A DNA stretch of 64,000 bases from Flavobacterium aquidurense (GTDB lineage Bacteria > Bacteroidota > Bacteroidia > Flavobacteriales > Flavobacteriaceae). The stretch is from assembly GCA_900107365.1 (NCBI GenBank), contig FNPS01000002.1, positions 310,001 to 374,000 of the forward strand, given 5' to 3'. A program made the position numbers and the translations under genes. The notes under the pieces are model-generated. The model made no database searches and was not told the origin of the DNA. It saw nothing but the letters and a program-made list of their open reading frames with translations. Numbering within the stretch: position 1 is the first letter of the stretch; the number at the start of each line of letters is the position of its first letter. Of the stretch, positions 8,961-16,742 are shown piece after piece.

Positions 8961-9334
8961 TTTTTAGTTGACAATTTAGTTGATGTTTTTATTGTTAATA
9001 AAAATTATAAAAACAATTCGAGAACTCTCGCTCTTACAAATTAAGAACATCTCTTTACAGTATTAATCAATAGAAGCTATCTTTTAATACAAAAAAATAT
9101 GCATTAAGTTAATTTCAACTCCAGAAATTAAGATTCCATAATCAATTAAAATAAAGAATTGTGGGGGTACTATTAAGATACATTATTACGAAGTGAAAAT
9201 GGGAATTAAAATTATAGGATTCAGAATACAGCTATACATCAGCATTTTTTGTAAATCTGGAAGGCGACCATTAATAAAGGGTGTAAAAACGCAGTTTTGG
9301 ATGACATTGATTCTACAAAAGATTAACTTTTCAA
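8961..9334. other. Intergenic stretch without recognisable gene
   Basis: AT-rich DNA directly downstream of ssrA. A 50-codon frame around 9194-9352 (+) is not protein-like. No repeat, integrase fragment or RNA structure could be seen. Confidence 0.4.
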
Positions 9335-9667
9335 TTAACCATAGTTATAACTGCTAGCTTTGGAAACTTTGCGAGGCTCAAATTCTATTCTATGTGATTT
9401 TAAATATTCTAAAGGAGACATACCGACGTGTTTTAAAAATGCTCTATAACACCTAAATCCAGAGGCCATAGCCATTCTTTCTATTGTCAAATCATTCCAT
9501 TCATAATTATTTACCTTTTCTTTGAAATATTCTATTCTCTTCAAATTTAGATAATCCTTAAAATGACAATTAATTTCTGAATTAATTAGATACGAAAGCG
9601 AATGGAGTTGAATTCCGGTTTCTTTTGCAAGAGCCGAAAGCGTAAAATCAGTTTTTAAAAAGAGCAT
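9335..9667 (-). pseudogene. Remnant of an AraC-type HTH regulator
   Basis: The 110-aa product is only the C-terminal DNA-binding part of an AraC-family regulator: first helix-turn-helix at about 8-30 (FTLSALAKETGIQLHSLSYL) and second at about 60-90 (LTIERMAMASGF...GMSPLEYLKS). The segment between SGF and the FxKHVG helix is about four residues shorter than usual, which damages the second HTH. The upstream frame is closed by a stop seven codons before the ATG, so no sensor or membrane domain precedes it. I read this as a decayed fragment inside the island downstream of ssrA. It could still be a short functional regulator, but the internal deletion argues against that. Confidence 0.55.
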
Positions 9668-9888
9668 TTTGGAAATTACACTATCTTCTATTTATGCTAA
9701 ATAAAATTGCTTGTTTTCCGCAGTTAATTTTCGAAAGTTCATAATCTAACTTAATTCAAATTTAAATTTTCTGTCAATATCATGGAATAAAAAGTTTCTT
9801 TAAAATTACAAATCCACTATTAATAAAAATATATAACGGTAGGATTTGAATATATTATAACTACCTGAAAGACAAAAATCATTAATCA

Positions 9889-9923
9889 AAAAACTCCAAA
9901 ATCAAATAACTTTGGAGTTTTGT
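9889..9923 (-). terminator. Terminator downstream of the sulfatase gene
   Basis: AAAAACTCCAAA pairs with TTTGGAGTTTT around a 10-nt loop, with A- and T-rich flanks, so it works in either direction. It is the only obvious 3' signal for the sulfatase gene. Confidence 0.7.
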
Positions 9924-10008
9924 AATTTTTAGTAATGATTGCGAAATTTACAAAATGTTTTTTAACATGATTTAAAGTAGCTTAGTTTTATTCTAAAGCT
10001 AACTTTTA

Positions 10009-12396
10009 TCATGGCTTCAAATCCACTGTAACTTTCTCTATTTTTCCCTGAAAAGTAAAAGGAGCATCGTAAGTTCTGTTTACTGGTGTACCAAAATCTT
10101 CCCCCACATCTAAAGTTTCATCAGAAGAGAATCTACTCGGAACTGTTTTAGAAATATCACCACTTGCTACTTTTTTACCATCGACCATTAATGTAGCTTT
10201 TGCTGCTTTTCCAACTCCGCCACCAGCATAATCAAAATTCAAAACAATAGTATGTTTACCTGCTGTTAAGGCGGTAGGCGATTGAATACTCCATTTATGT
10301 TCAGGATAATGGGAAAATGCATAGGCAAATGTTGGTTTTCCTTTTTGAAGCATCAATGCTAAGCCGGCAAAATAACCTCCTTGTGTAATAATCATTCCTT
10401 CCTGTCCCGCCTTAACTTCAATTTCTGCAGTTATACTAAACGATGTATTTTTCATATTGGGTGCCATTCCTTCCGTTATACGTGAACCTCCCTGATAAAA
10501 AACAAATTTCGTTCTGCCTACGTTAAATTTTGGTCGATTCTCAGGATTTACTCTGTCAATGTATCGATCATCAAATGGAAAGACTTTATATTTTTCAGCT
10601 TCTTCCATAAAAGCTTTTTGCATTTCTTTTAATTTTTCCGGATTTTGTGCTGCAATATCATTCGCCTGGCTATAATCTTTTGTAAGATCGTATAATTCCC
10701 ATTTATAATCTTTTACAGGATCTTCAGACGGTACAGGATGACCTTGCCAAGGAAGATTTTTAGGAGTTGTACTTGCCAGCCAGCCATCTTTATAAAAACC
10801 TCTATTGGCAATAACTTCAAAATACTGTGTTTTATGGGTTTCAGGCGCATTTGCATTATCAAATGAATACACAAGACTTTTTCCCGCAATTGGTGTTTGT
10901 TCAAAACCGTCTACCTTTTTAGGCTGTGGAATATTGGCTGCTTCTAAAATAGTAGGTACAATATCTGTAATATGAGCAAACTGGCTTCTGATCTGACCTG
11001 TTTGTTTAATTCTTGCAGGCCATGAAATAACCATACCGGTGCGGCTGCCTCCTAAATGAGAGGCGATCTTTTTATCCCATTGAAAAGGAGTATTCATGGC
11101 GTGAGCCCAACCATGAGAATAATGTTCTCCCATCCATGGCCCGCCAAAATCGTCCAGGTGTTTTAACATATATTCTTCTGTATCAACTTCACCGTTTACC
11201 AACATACCAATCTCACTGGTCATTCCGTGACCTGTTGGATCTTCTGCACTGGCGCCATTATCCCCCATTATAAAGATAATCATCGTATTGTCTAATTCTC
11301 CCAAATCTTTAACAGACTGAATAACTCTTCCAATTTGATAATCGCAGTAAGCCAACATAGCAGCGTAAACTTCCATTTCTCTGGCAGCTACTTTTTTCAT
11401 TCCCGGAGTAAGCGCATCCCATTTTTGATACTCCGCGGGTGTCGCAGCTAATAATGCATCAGATGGTATAATGCCCAATTTCTTTTGATTTTCGTAAGTT
11501 GCAATACGTTGCTTGTCAAATCCCTGATCAAATTTTCCTTTAAATTTGGCAATCCATTCTTTTGGTGCCTGGTGAGGAGCATGGGCTGTTCCAGGAGTGT
11601 AATAAGCAAAGAAAGGTTTGTTAGGTGAAACATTTTTTTGTGTTTGTATCCAATGTATAGCATGATTGGCCAAATCTTCGTCTAATATGTAATTATTATC
11701 GACTTTTTCATCTTTTAAATAGGGATCAATTGCTTTTGTACCTTCATACAAAGCTGGTCTGAATTGATGCGCATCGGCACCAAGAAATCCGTAAAAATAT
11801 TCAAATCCTAAACCAGTTGGCCATAAATTAAAGGGTCCTGCCGGAGTAGTCATCCAATCTGGTACGTTATGATTTTTACCAAACCATGAAGTTCCGTATC
11901 CATTATCCGTCAATATTTTACCAATAGTAGCAACGCTTCGTGGTACTAAACTGTTATAACCCGGATAAGGGGTTGAAAATTCCATAATAATTCCTGTTGC
12001 AGCTGTATGATGATTTCTTCCTGTAATTAATGCAGCTCTGGAAGGCGAACAAACCGCTGTTGTATGAAAACGATTGTATCTTAATCCGTTTTTGGCAAGA
12101 GCATCAAAATTTGGAGTTGGAATTGGACCACCAAAGGTTGAACTTGCGCCAAAACCAACATCATCAATCATAATTAGCAAGACATTAGGAGCACCTTCTG
12201 GAGCACTAATTTCCTTTGGCCAATCAATTTTATCCGAATCTTTAATTGTTGGCGCTACTTTGCCTACTTTTTGATAAGGTTCAACAGGCAAAACTGTTCT
12301 GTCTGGCCAGCTTCCTGTAGAAGAATTTTCCTGGGCATTTAAAATGCTAAAAGAAAATATAGAAATTAATCCTGTGAGTAAAAAAATCTTTTTCAT
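10009..12396 (-). CDS. Secreted sulfatase (arylsulfatase-type, family S1) with C-terminal beta-rich domain
   Basis: A 795-aa exported enzyme: signal peptide MKKIFLLTGLISIFSFSILNAQ, then a sulfatase catalytic domain starting at PNVLLIMIDDVGFG with the metal-binding aspartates D78 and D79. The signature CSPSRAALITGR (C116-x-P-S-R120) marks a Cys-type sulfatase whose C116 must be converted to formylglycine. The C-terminal 160 residues (from about YRVNPENRP onwards) have a jelly-roll or lectin-like beta pattern, as in long bacterial arylsulfatases. The substrate (aryl sulfate, choline sulfate or sulfated glycan) cannot be read from the sequence. No maturase, SusCD pair or glycoside hydrolase is adjacent. 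It is flanked by gene remnants, so it may be cargo of the island behind ssrA. Confidence 0.9.
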   Translation of the reverse strand: MKKIFLLTGLISIFSFSILNAQENSSTGSWPDRTVLPVEPYQKVGKVAPTIKDSDKIDWPKEISAPEGAPNVLLIMIDDVGFGASSTFGGPIPTPNFDALAKNGLRYNRFHTTAVCSPSRAALITGRNHHTAATGIIMEFSTPYPGYNSLVPRSVATIGKILTDNGYGTSWFGKNHNVPDWMTTPAGPFNLWPTGLGFEYFYGFLGADAHQFRPALYEGTKAIDPYLKDEKVDNNYILDEDLANHAIHWIQTQKNVSPNKPFFAYYTPGTAHAPHQAPKEWIAKFKGKFDQGFDKQRIATYENQKKLGIIPSDALLAATPAEYQKWDALTPGMKKVAAREMEVYAAMLAYCDYQIGRVIQSVKDLGELDNTMIIFIMGDNGASAEDPTGHGMTSEIGMLVNGEVDTEEYMLKHLDDFGGPWMGEHYSHGWAHAMNTPFQWDKKIASHLGGSRTGMVISWPARIKQTGQIRSQFAHITDIVPTILEAANIPQPKKVDGFEQTPIAGKSLVYSFDNANAPETHKTQYFEVIANRGFYKDGWLASTTPKNLPWQGHPVPSEDPVKDYKWELYDLTKDYSQANDIAAQNPEKLKEMQKAFMEEAEKYKVFPFDDRYIDRVNPENRPKFNVGRTKFVFYQGGSRITEGMAPNMKNTSFSITAEIEVKAGQEGMIITQGGYFAGLALMLQKGKPTFAYAFSHYPEHKWSIQSPTALTAGKHTIVLNFDYAGGGVGKAAKATLMVDGKKVASGDISKTVPSRFSSDETLDVGEDFGTPVNRTYDAPFTFQGKIEKVTVDLKP

Positions 12397-12512
12397 AATT
12401 AAAACAGATTGTTTATTAGTTAAAAAAAAAAAATATGGATAACGGTTGTTTTTCAGCAGATTGAATCATAAAATTACATATTTTTAATTTATCAATATGA
12501 AAAAAATGTAAG

Positions 12513-12791
12513 AAATTTTATAATAGGGATTTTATAGAATTTACTAAAATATTAGAAATAAAAATCAAGGACAATGGTATTGGACTGGATCCTATTTATG
12601 CCGAGAAGATATTTAATGCATTTGAAAGACTGCACTTCAAGGATGAGTTTGAAGGAAACGGTCTTGGCCTTGCACTTTGCAGAAAAATAGCAAAAAGACA
12701 TAATGATACTATAGCTTCCAATGGATAGAAAGATAATTGTGCTGAATTTATAGTACCCCTGCCTCTTAAACAGGCAGCTTCTTATCAATAG
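12513..12791 (+). pseudogene. Histidine-kinase C-terminal (HATPase) remnant with internal stop
   Basis: In one + frame the DNA reads IKIKDNGIGLDPIYAEKIF (G1 box and F box), then FERLHFKDEFEGNGLGLALC (G2 box), then AEFIVPLPLKQ, ending at TAG 12789-12791. This is the typical end of a flavobacterial PAS-type sensor kinase ATPase domain. A TAG stop at 12726-12728 interrupts it, the N box and HisKA domain are missing, and no start codon is present. It is a truncated, dead kinase fragment. The open frame on the opposite strand here (12552-12854) is a shadow of it. Confidence 0.8.
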
Positions 12792-13046
12792 TAGTGCTAA
12801 ATGGTCTATCAAAATCTTGTAATAACCAAACTGAGCATAACCTAATAATGTCACTGTTCTAATTAAATCTTAGTAATTTCAACACAAATAACATTAAACA
12901 TCATAATAGTAATCTATAAAGATATTTCACTATTCCACGTTTTTGTGTCAGGATCGTAGATTTTTTAAGAAAAAAAATCCTTTATAAATTTCCAACTCTA
13001 TTTGCTTACTTGAATAAAAGAAATTATTTTATTTCAAGTTTCCACC

Positions 13047-13332
13047 CCCCGCTCCACGAAGTGTTCCTTATTCACGCTGCGCAAATGTCTCTGACTTTGC
13101 GCCATTTTAAACAAATGTAATTAAAAAACGAAAACCTCTCAAAGTCTCCGACTTGAAAACTAATTTTCTTAGAATATTGTTCCCTGAATGTAAAAAAATC
13201 AAGATAATATAGAACTAAACGTAAAAAGTCGGGAGACTTTTATGAGGTTTACAATTTCTAAGAAACAAAAAAATTGCGCAAAGTCAGAGACATTTGCGCA
13301 GCTTTTCATAAGGAAGACTTTGCGGAGCGGGG
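13047..13332. repeat. Composite inverted repeat, about 286 nt
   Basis: The outer arms 13047-13102 and 13276-13332 are complementary over about 56 nt, including a perfect 26-nt core at 13077-13102 and 13276-13301 (its centre is AAATGTCTCTGACTTTG). Inner arms at about 13132-13154 and 13225-13250 (AAACCTC...AAAGTCTC...CGACTT) are also complementary with small indels. A transcript could fold into a long two-tier hairpin. No open reading frame lies inside. Confidence 0.85.
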
Positions 13333-13588
13333 TTTTTAAATCAATTAAAACCTAAATAAAAAGGTCAAATAGGTATTTATACCTGCAGTTTTATATCTCA
13401 TAATTGATATTTTTGAAACATTCAGATTTAAGATTAATGCTATTCTATAAAAAAACTAATAAGATTAACTTAATCACTTACCGTAATTAACAATTATTCT
13501 AAAATCGTTTTCTTAAAAACTCTTTTAAAATAGAAACAATGAAAATAAAAGTAATTCGTTTTATTTTTCTTATATTTCGAGCCAACAA

Positions 13589-13619
13589 TTTGACACTAAC
13601 AGATGGAATAATAATTTAT
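13589..13619 (+). promoter_or_regulatory. Candidate promoter of the GTPase operon
   Basis: TTTG at 13589-13592, then exactly 19 nt, then TAATTTAT at 13612-13619. This matches the Bacteroidota layout (TTTG, 19-21 nt, TAnnTTTG) with one mismatch in the -7 box. Transcription would start about 15-20 nt before the first start codon. Confidence 0.4.
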
Positions 13620-13642
13620 TAAATTAATAGAAACTAACCATT

Positions 13643-14935
13643 ATGACCGAAACTATACTCCAAATTTTTCTAAATAATCAATTTATTAAGACCTCAGATG
13701 CAGGCAATATTGAGAGCTTGACCAAAGCAGTTACAGCATTAAAAACCTACTTGGCAAAGAAAAAACAATTAATTATACCATATACACTAATTTCTCTTGA
13801 TCCTCTAATTGATGAGACAAATCCTGCTGTCTCCGAAGTTGAAGCTATAATAATAAAGAATTGGCCGACATTTAAAAATAGTACTTCCACTAAAGATAAA
13901 CCAACTACCTATGTGAGAATTGTAATTTTACAAGCTTTGTCTGAATTAGCGAAATCAGATGAGCAAATCGGTGCTATCATATGGTTAACTGGTCGTAATG
14001 TAATCTCTTATTATCAAGTAAAAAAGGAACAAAACGCTCTTTCCAGTTTAATAGTAGATATGGGAAATGCCTTTGAAAATGAAAGCAGAAAAATATGGAG
14101 CGTGAATACGCCTGTAATTACAGATATCAAAAAGTTGAACGTTACAACTACTGCCAAAATTTCAACGCAAGTAAATAAAGTAGAGCTTTTGGCACTTTTA
14201 AAAGCAGCATCTATACATAGCGGGTGGGTATCACAAGGTGGTGGTGGTGAGAACCCATCTCATCCTGCAGCAGGAAATTGGGAGTGGGCTAAATATTTTT
14301 CCGAACGTGCAGCTCCCGGACTTGCAGCAATATTTGACAAGGCGCTTTTAGAACAGAACACAGCGATAAGTAATTTAACAAATACTGTTGAAGAGGATAT
14401 TAATGAATATTTTTCTCAGTTCACAGAATTTTTTCTTGCCGCTTCAAAATCATTTAATCAAAGTGCCACAGCAGCAAATAAACGGTCAGAATTGCTTTGG
14501 TGGAGACAGACATTGTATTCACCTACTTTAAACGATTCTTATCGAAATCTAAAACCAATCGAAATGGCCATAACGATGGCAAATGACCTTTCACTTCTGA
14601 TAGGCACAATATATCCTGAGAGTGCGAATTACTTATTGAGAGAAGCACTACGGGAAATTCATCAGGATTTAGAAAAGAAAGAGACTTTTTCGTTTTGGTT
14701 GAAACAAGCTCTAGAATTTAGTAACCCTTCGTTAAAAACATTGGATTCATTGAAAACTATCTCGCCAAGTAGAATTTCATTGGGATCTGCGTTTGCAAAT
14801 GCAATCAATGAGGGTTCAGAAAATGAATTTCTTCTACAAACTGGGCTTGATCCTAACCATGAAGTTTCACTATCAGATCTTGTTGTTTGGTTATTACATG
14901 ATTTACAGGCTGTCAAAATATCTAACCAAAAATAG
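13643..14935 (+). CDS. GTPase-associated all-helical protein (GASH-like), gene 1 of GTPase operon
   Basis: A 430-aa, mostly alpha-helical cytoplasmic protein with no signal peptide or membrane segment. The N-terminal part (MTETILQIFLNNQF..., then a lysine-rich helix and IKNWPTFKN) and the central WVSQGGGGENPSHPAAGNWEWAK region resemble what I recall of the GASH family (GTPase-associated system helical domain), which is encoded next to paired TRAFAC GTPases. The role is unknown, presumably a scaffold or sensor subunit. It is the first gene of a tight operon; its stop lies 6 nt before the next start. The family call rests on recalled similarity plus the gene order, so an HMM search would be needed to confirm it. 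Confidence 0.7.
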   Translation: MTETILQIFLNNQFIKTSDAGNIESLTKAVTALKTYLAKKKQLIIPYTLISLDPLIDETNPAVSEVEAIIIKNWPTFKNSTSTKDKPTTYVRIVILQALSELAKSDEQIGAIIWLTGRNVISYYQVKKEQNALSSLIVDMGNAFENESRKIWSVNTPVITDIKKLNVTTTAKISTQVNKVELLALLKAASIHSGWVSQGGGGENPSHPAAGNWEWAKYFSERAAPGLAAIFDKALLEQNTAISNLTNTVEEDINEYFSQFTEFFLAASKSFNQSATAANKRSELLWWRQTLYSPTLNDSYRNLKPIEMAITMANDLSLLIGTIYPESANYLLREALREIHQDLEKKETFSFWLKQALEFSNPSLKTLDSLKTISPSRISLGSAFANAINEGSENEFLLQTGLDPNHEVSLSDLVVWLLHDLQAVKISNQK

Positions 14936-14941
14936 TTAAAT

Positions 14942-15928
14942 ATGCGACAAAAGTGTGATTCTGAGGGATGCAATGCACCTAAATCTTTGTGTAAAATACT
15001 TTTAAGTCCTAATTATCAGGAATGTCAAAATTGGATTGATTCAAATAAAGAATTGGCTAGTTCAGGATCTGCTAAAATATCAGCAGATCAAAATACGGTA
15101 ATTCCATGGTCGGGTATGGAACTTACTCCTGATAAATTAGATCTGATTTCACATCGGTCTACCCCTCTAATTATTGGTATAATTGGTGCTGCAAACGCAG
15201 GCAAGACATCCTATCTTGGTATGTTATATACCCTTCTCTTCAATGGTCATAAATTTACAAAATGGAATTTTGCAGGAAGCTATACCCTTATTGCATGGGA
15301 AGCGCAGGCAAAGGGACTAAAAATAGGCTCTAACGGAAAGGTATCTTTTCCAGCAGCTACACCATCTACACCTGATTATTACAGCCTATATCATATGGCA
15401 TTAAAAGCAGATGAAAGTTTACACGATATTGTTTTTGCAGATTCCTCCGGAGAAGTCTTTACTAAATGGGCAGATGATACTGAAGACATTGAGTCTGACA
15501 ATGCTAAATGGATTTACGAAAACTCTGATGGCTTTATTTTTTTTGTAGACTGTGAAGCAATTATAAAAGAAAGAGGAAGGGCCAAAAGAAAAATAACCCA
15601 ACTTGCAGGACAGATTGCTTCTAACCTAGGTAATAGATATGTAGCTATTGCATGGTCAAAATCAGATAAAATTGATGATATTCCTCCAACGATAAAAGAA
15701 GCGATAGAACAATCCCTTGCCGAAAGCTTTCCTTTAGCAAAAACATTTTACATAAGTAACTTTTCTGTCGACTCAAAGGATGAGCGCTGCTTTGTAAACA
15801 ATCTAGCTTTAGCACAAGATGTACTAGAAGCTATGACTAAAACAAAACAGATATATCTCATTCCAACCTTACCGATGTCAAACGATTTTTTTATAAACTA
15901 CCATGGACGAAACTACAGTAAACGATAA
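14942..15928 (+). CDS. TRAFAC-type GTPase, DO-GTPase2-like, gene 2 of GTPase operon
   Basis: A 328-aa P-loop GTPase. The Walker A motif is GAANAGKTS (82-90) in LIIGIIGAANAGKTSYLGML. A G3/Walker B-type segment VFADSSGE (about 164-171) is followed by a helix, and WSKSD (238-242) takes the NKxD place for guanine recognition. The first 30 residues contain four cysteines (C5, C10, C17, C28) spaced like a small zinc-binding knuckle. This matches the double-GTPase 2 type of predicted conflict systems. Its start is 6 nt after gene 1 and its end overlaps gene 3 by 26 nt, so translation is coupled. Cytoplasmic; partner of the second GTPase by inference. Confidence 0.8.
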   Translation: MRQKCDSEGCNAPKSLCKILLSPNYQECQNWIDSNKELASSGSAKISADQNTVIPWSGMELTPDKLDLISHRSTPLIIGIIGAANAGKTSYLGMLYTLLFNGHKFTKWNFAGSYTLIAWEAQAKGLKIGSNGKVSFPAATPSTPDYYSLYHMALKADESLHDIVFADSSGEVFTKWADDTEDIESDNAKWIYENSDGFIFFVDCEAIIKERGRAKRKITQLAGQIASNLGNRYVAIAWSKSDKIDDIPPTIKEAIEQSLAESFPLAKTFYISNFSVDSKDERCFVNNLALAQDVLEAMTKTKQIYLIPTLPMSNDFFINYHGRNYSKR

Positions 15929-16742
15929 CATACTTATTATTGGCCCTCCAAACTCTTCAAAAACAACTTTCCTTACACAACTTTACGGCCGTATACAAGC
16001 AAAAAAAGGTTGTATAAAATTAAGTAAAACTCCTATGAACATTACAGGAATAAAAAATGCTTATAACCGGTTAGCTGATGGGCTCGAAACAGAAGCAACT
16101 CCGGCATCAATTAATGCTGAAGTTAGCATTCCAGTAAAATGGAAGGAAAATGAACTAGAGCTCACATTTAAAGATTATGGAGGTGAACAAGTAAGGGACA
16201 TAACGGCACTATTGGAATATGATAAAACATGGGAAACTCGTGCCAAAGAAAATGATCGTTGGATTTTATTCATCCGTCCTGGTCAGATATATCATCATTA
16301 TGACTTGAGTATCACAGGTTATGCAGATGTTGACAAGTCCAAAGTTAAGGAAGTAAGCCACAATGAATTATCACACCAGTATAATTTTATAGAATTAATA
16401 CAAGCCCTGCTACATGCTCGTGGTACAGGGATAAAAACCTCTATAAGTGTTCCAAAACTCATAATTGTAATGACATGCTGGGATGAACTGAATACGACAA
16501 ATACACCACTTGAAATCTTACTAGAAAAATTACCCCTATTCTATAATTTCATTACAACATTATGGAAAAAAGATAGCTTTACGGTATTAGGTGCAGCACC
16601 CCAGGAATTCCGTTTGGATAATATTGCAGCCAAAGACAAGTACTTAGATGAGCTTCCTGAATCATTTGGATATATTGTATTAGAAAATGGGCAGATTGAT
16701 AAAGATCTTACAAGACTAATTGAAATTTCATTATCATTATGA
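15903..16742 (+). CDS. TRAFAC-type GTPase, DO-GTPase1-like, gene 3 of GTPase operon
   Basis: A 279-aa P-loop protein. The Walker A region is ILIIGPPNSSKTTFLTQLY, that is GPPNSSKT (14-21) with serine where GTPases have the last glycine. The G3 equivalent is FKDYGGEQ (89-96) and TCWDEL (191-196) sits where the NKxD base-recognition motif is expected. The layout fits the double-GTPase 1 family that co-occurs with DO-GTPase2. The altered P-loop may lower hydrolysis or make it a binding-only switch; this is inference. It overlaps gene 2 by 26 nt and gene 4 by 4 nt (ATGA), so all are translated together. Confidence 0.78.
   Translation: MDETTVNDNILIIGPPNSSKTTFLTQLYGRIQAKKGCIKLSKTPMNITGIKNAYNRLADGLETEATPASINAEVSIPVKWKENELELTFKDYGGEQVRDITALLEYDKTWETRAKENDRWILFIRPGQIYHHYDLSITGYADVDKSKVKEVSHNELSHQYNFIELIQALLHARGTGIKTSISVPKLIIVMTCWDELNTTNTPLEILLEKLPLFYNFITTLWKKDSFTVLGAAPQEFRLDNIAAKDKYLDELPESFGYIVLENGQIDKDLTRLIEISLSL

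Larger units (their letters stand above)
12792..13642. other. Long non-coding gap containing a composite palindrome
   Basis: 851 nt without a credible gene on either strand. Its main content is the 286-nt composite inverted repeat at 13047-13332. The last 60 nt hold a plausible promoter for the GTPase operon. Confidence 0.5.

Noticed and set aside
9194..9352. Short + strand frame downstream of ssrA
   Set aside because: About 50 codons with no protein-like pattern and no upstream signal; overlaps the AraC remnant on the other strand.
12552..12854. 100-codon frame on the - strand
   Set aside because: Antisense to the histidine-kinase remnant, whose reading frame shows real family motifs.
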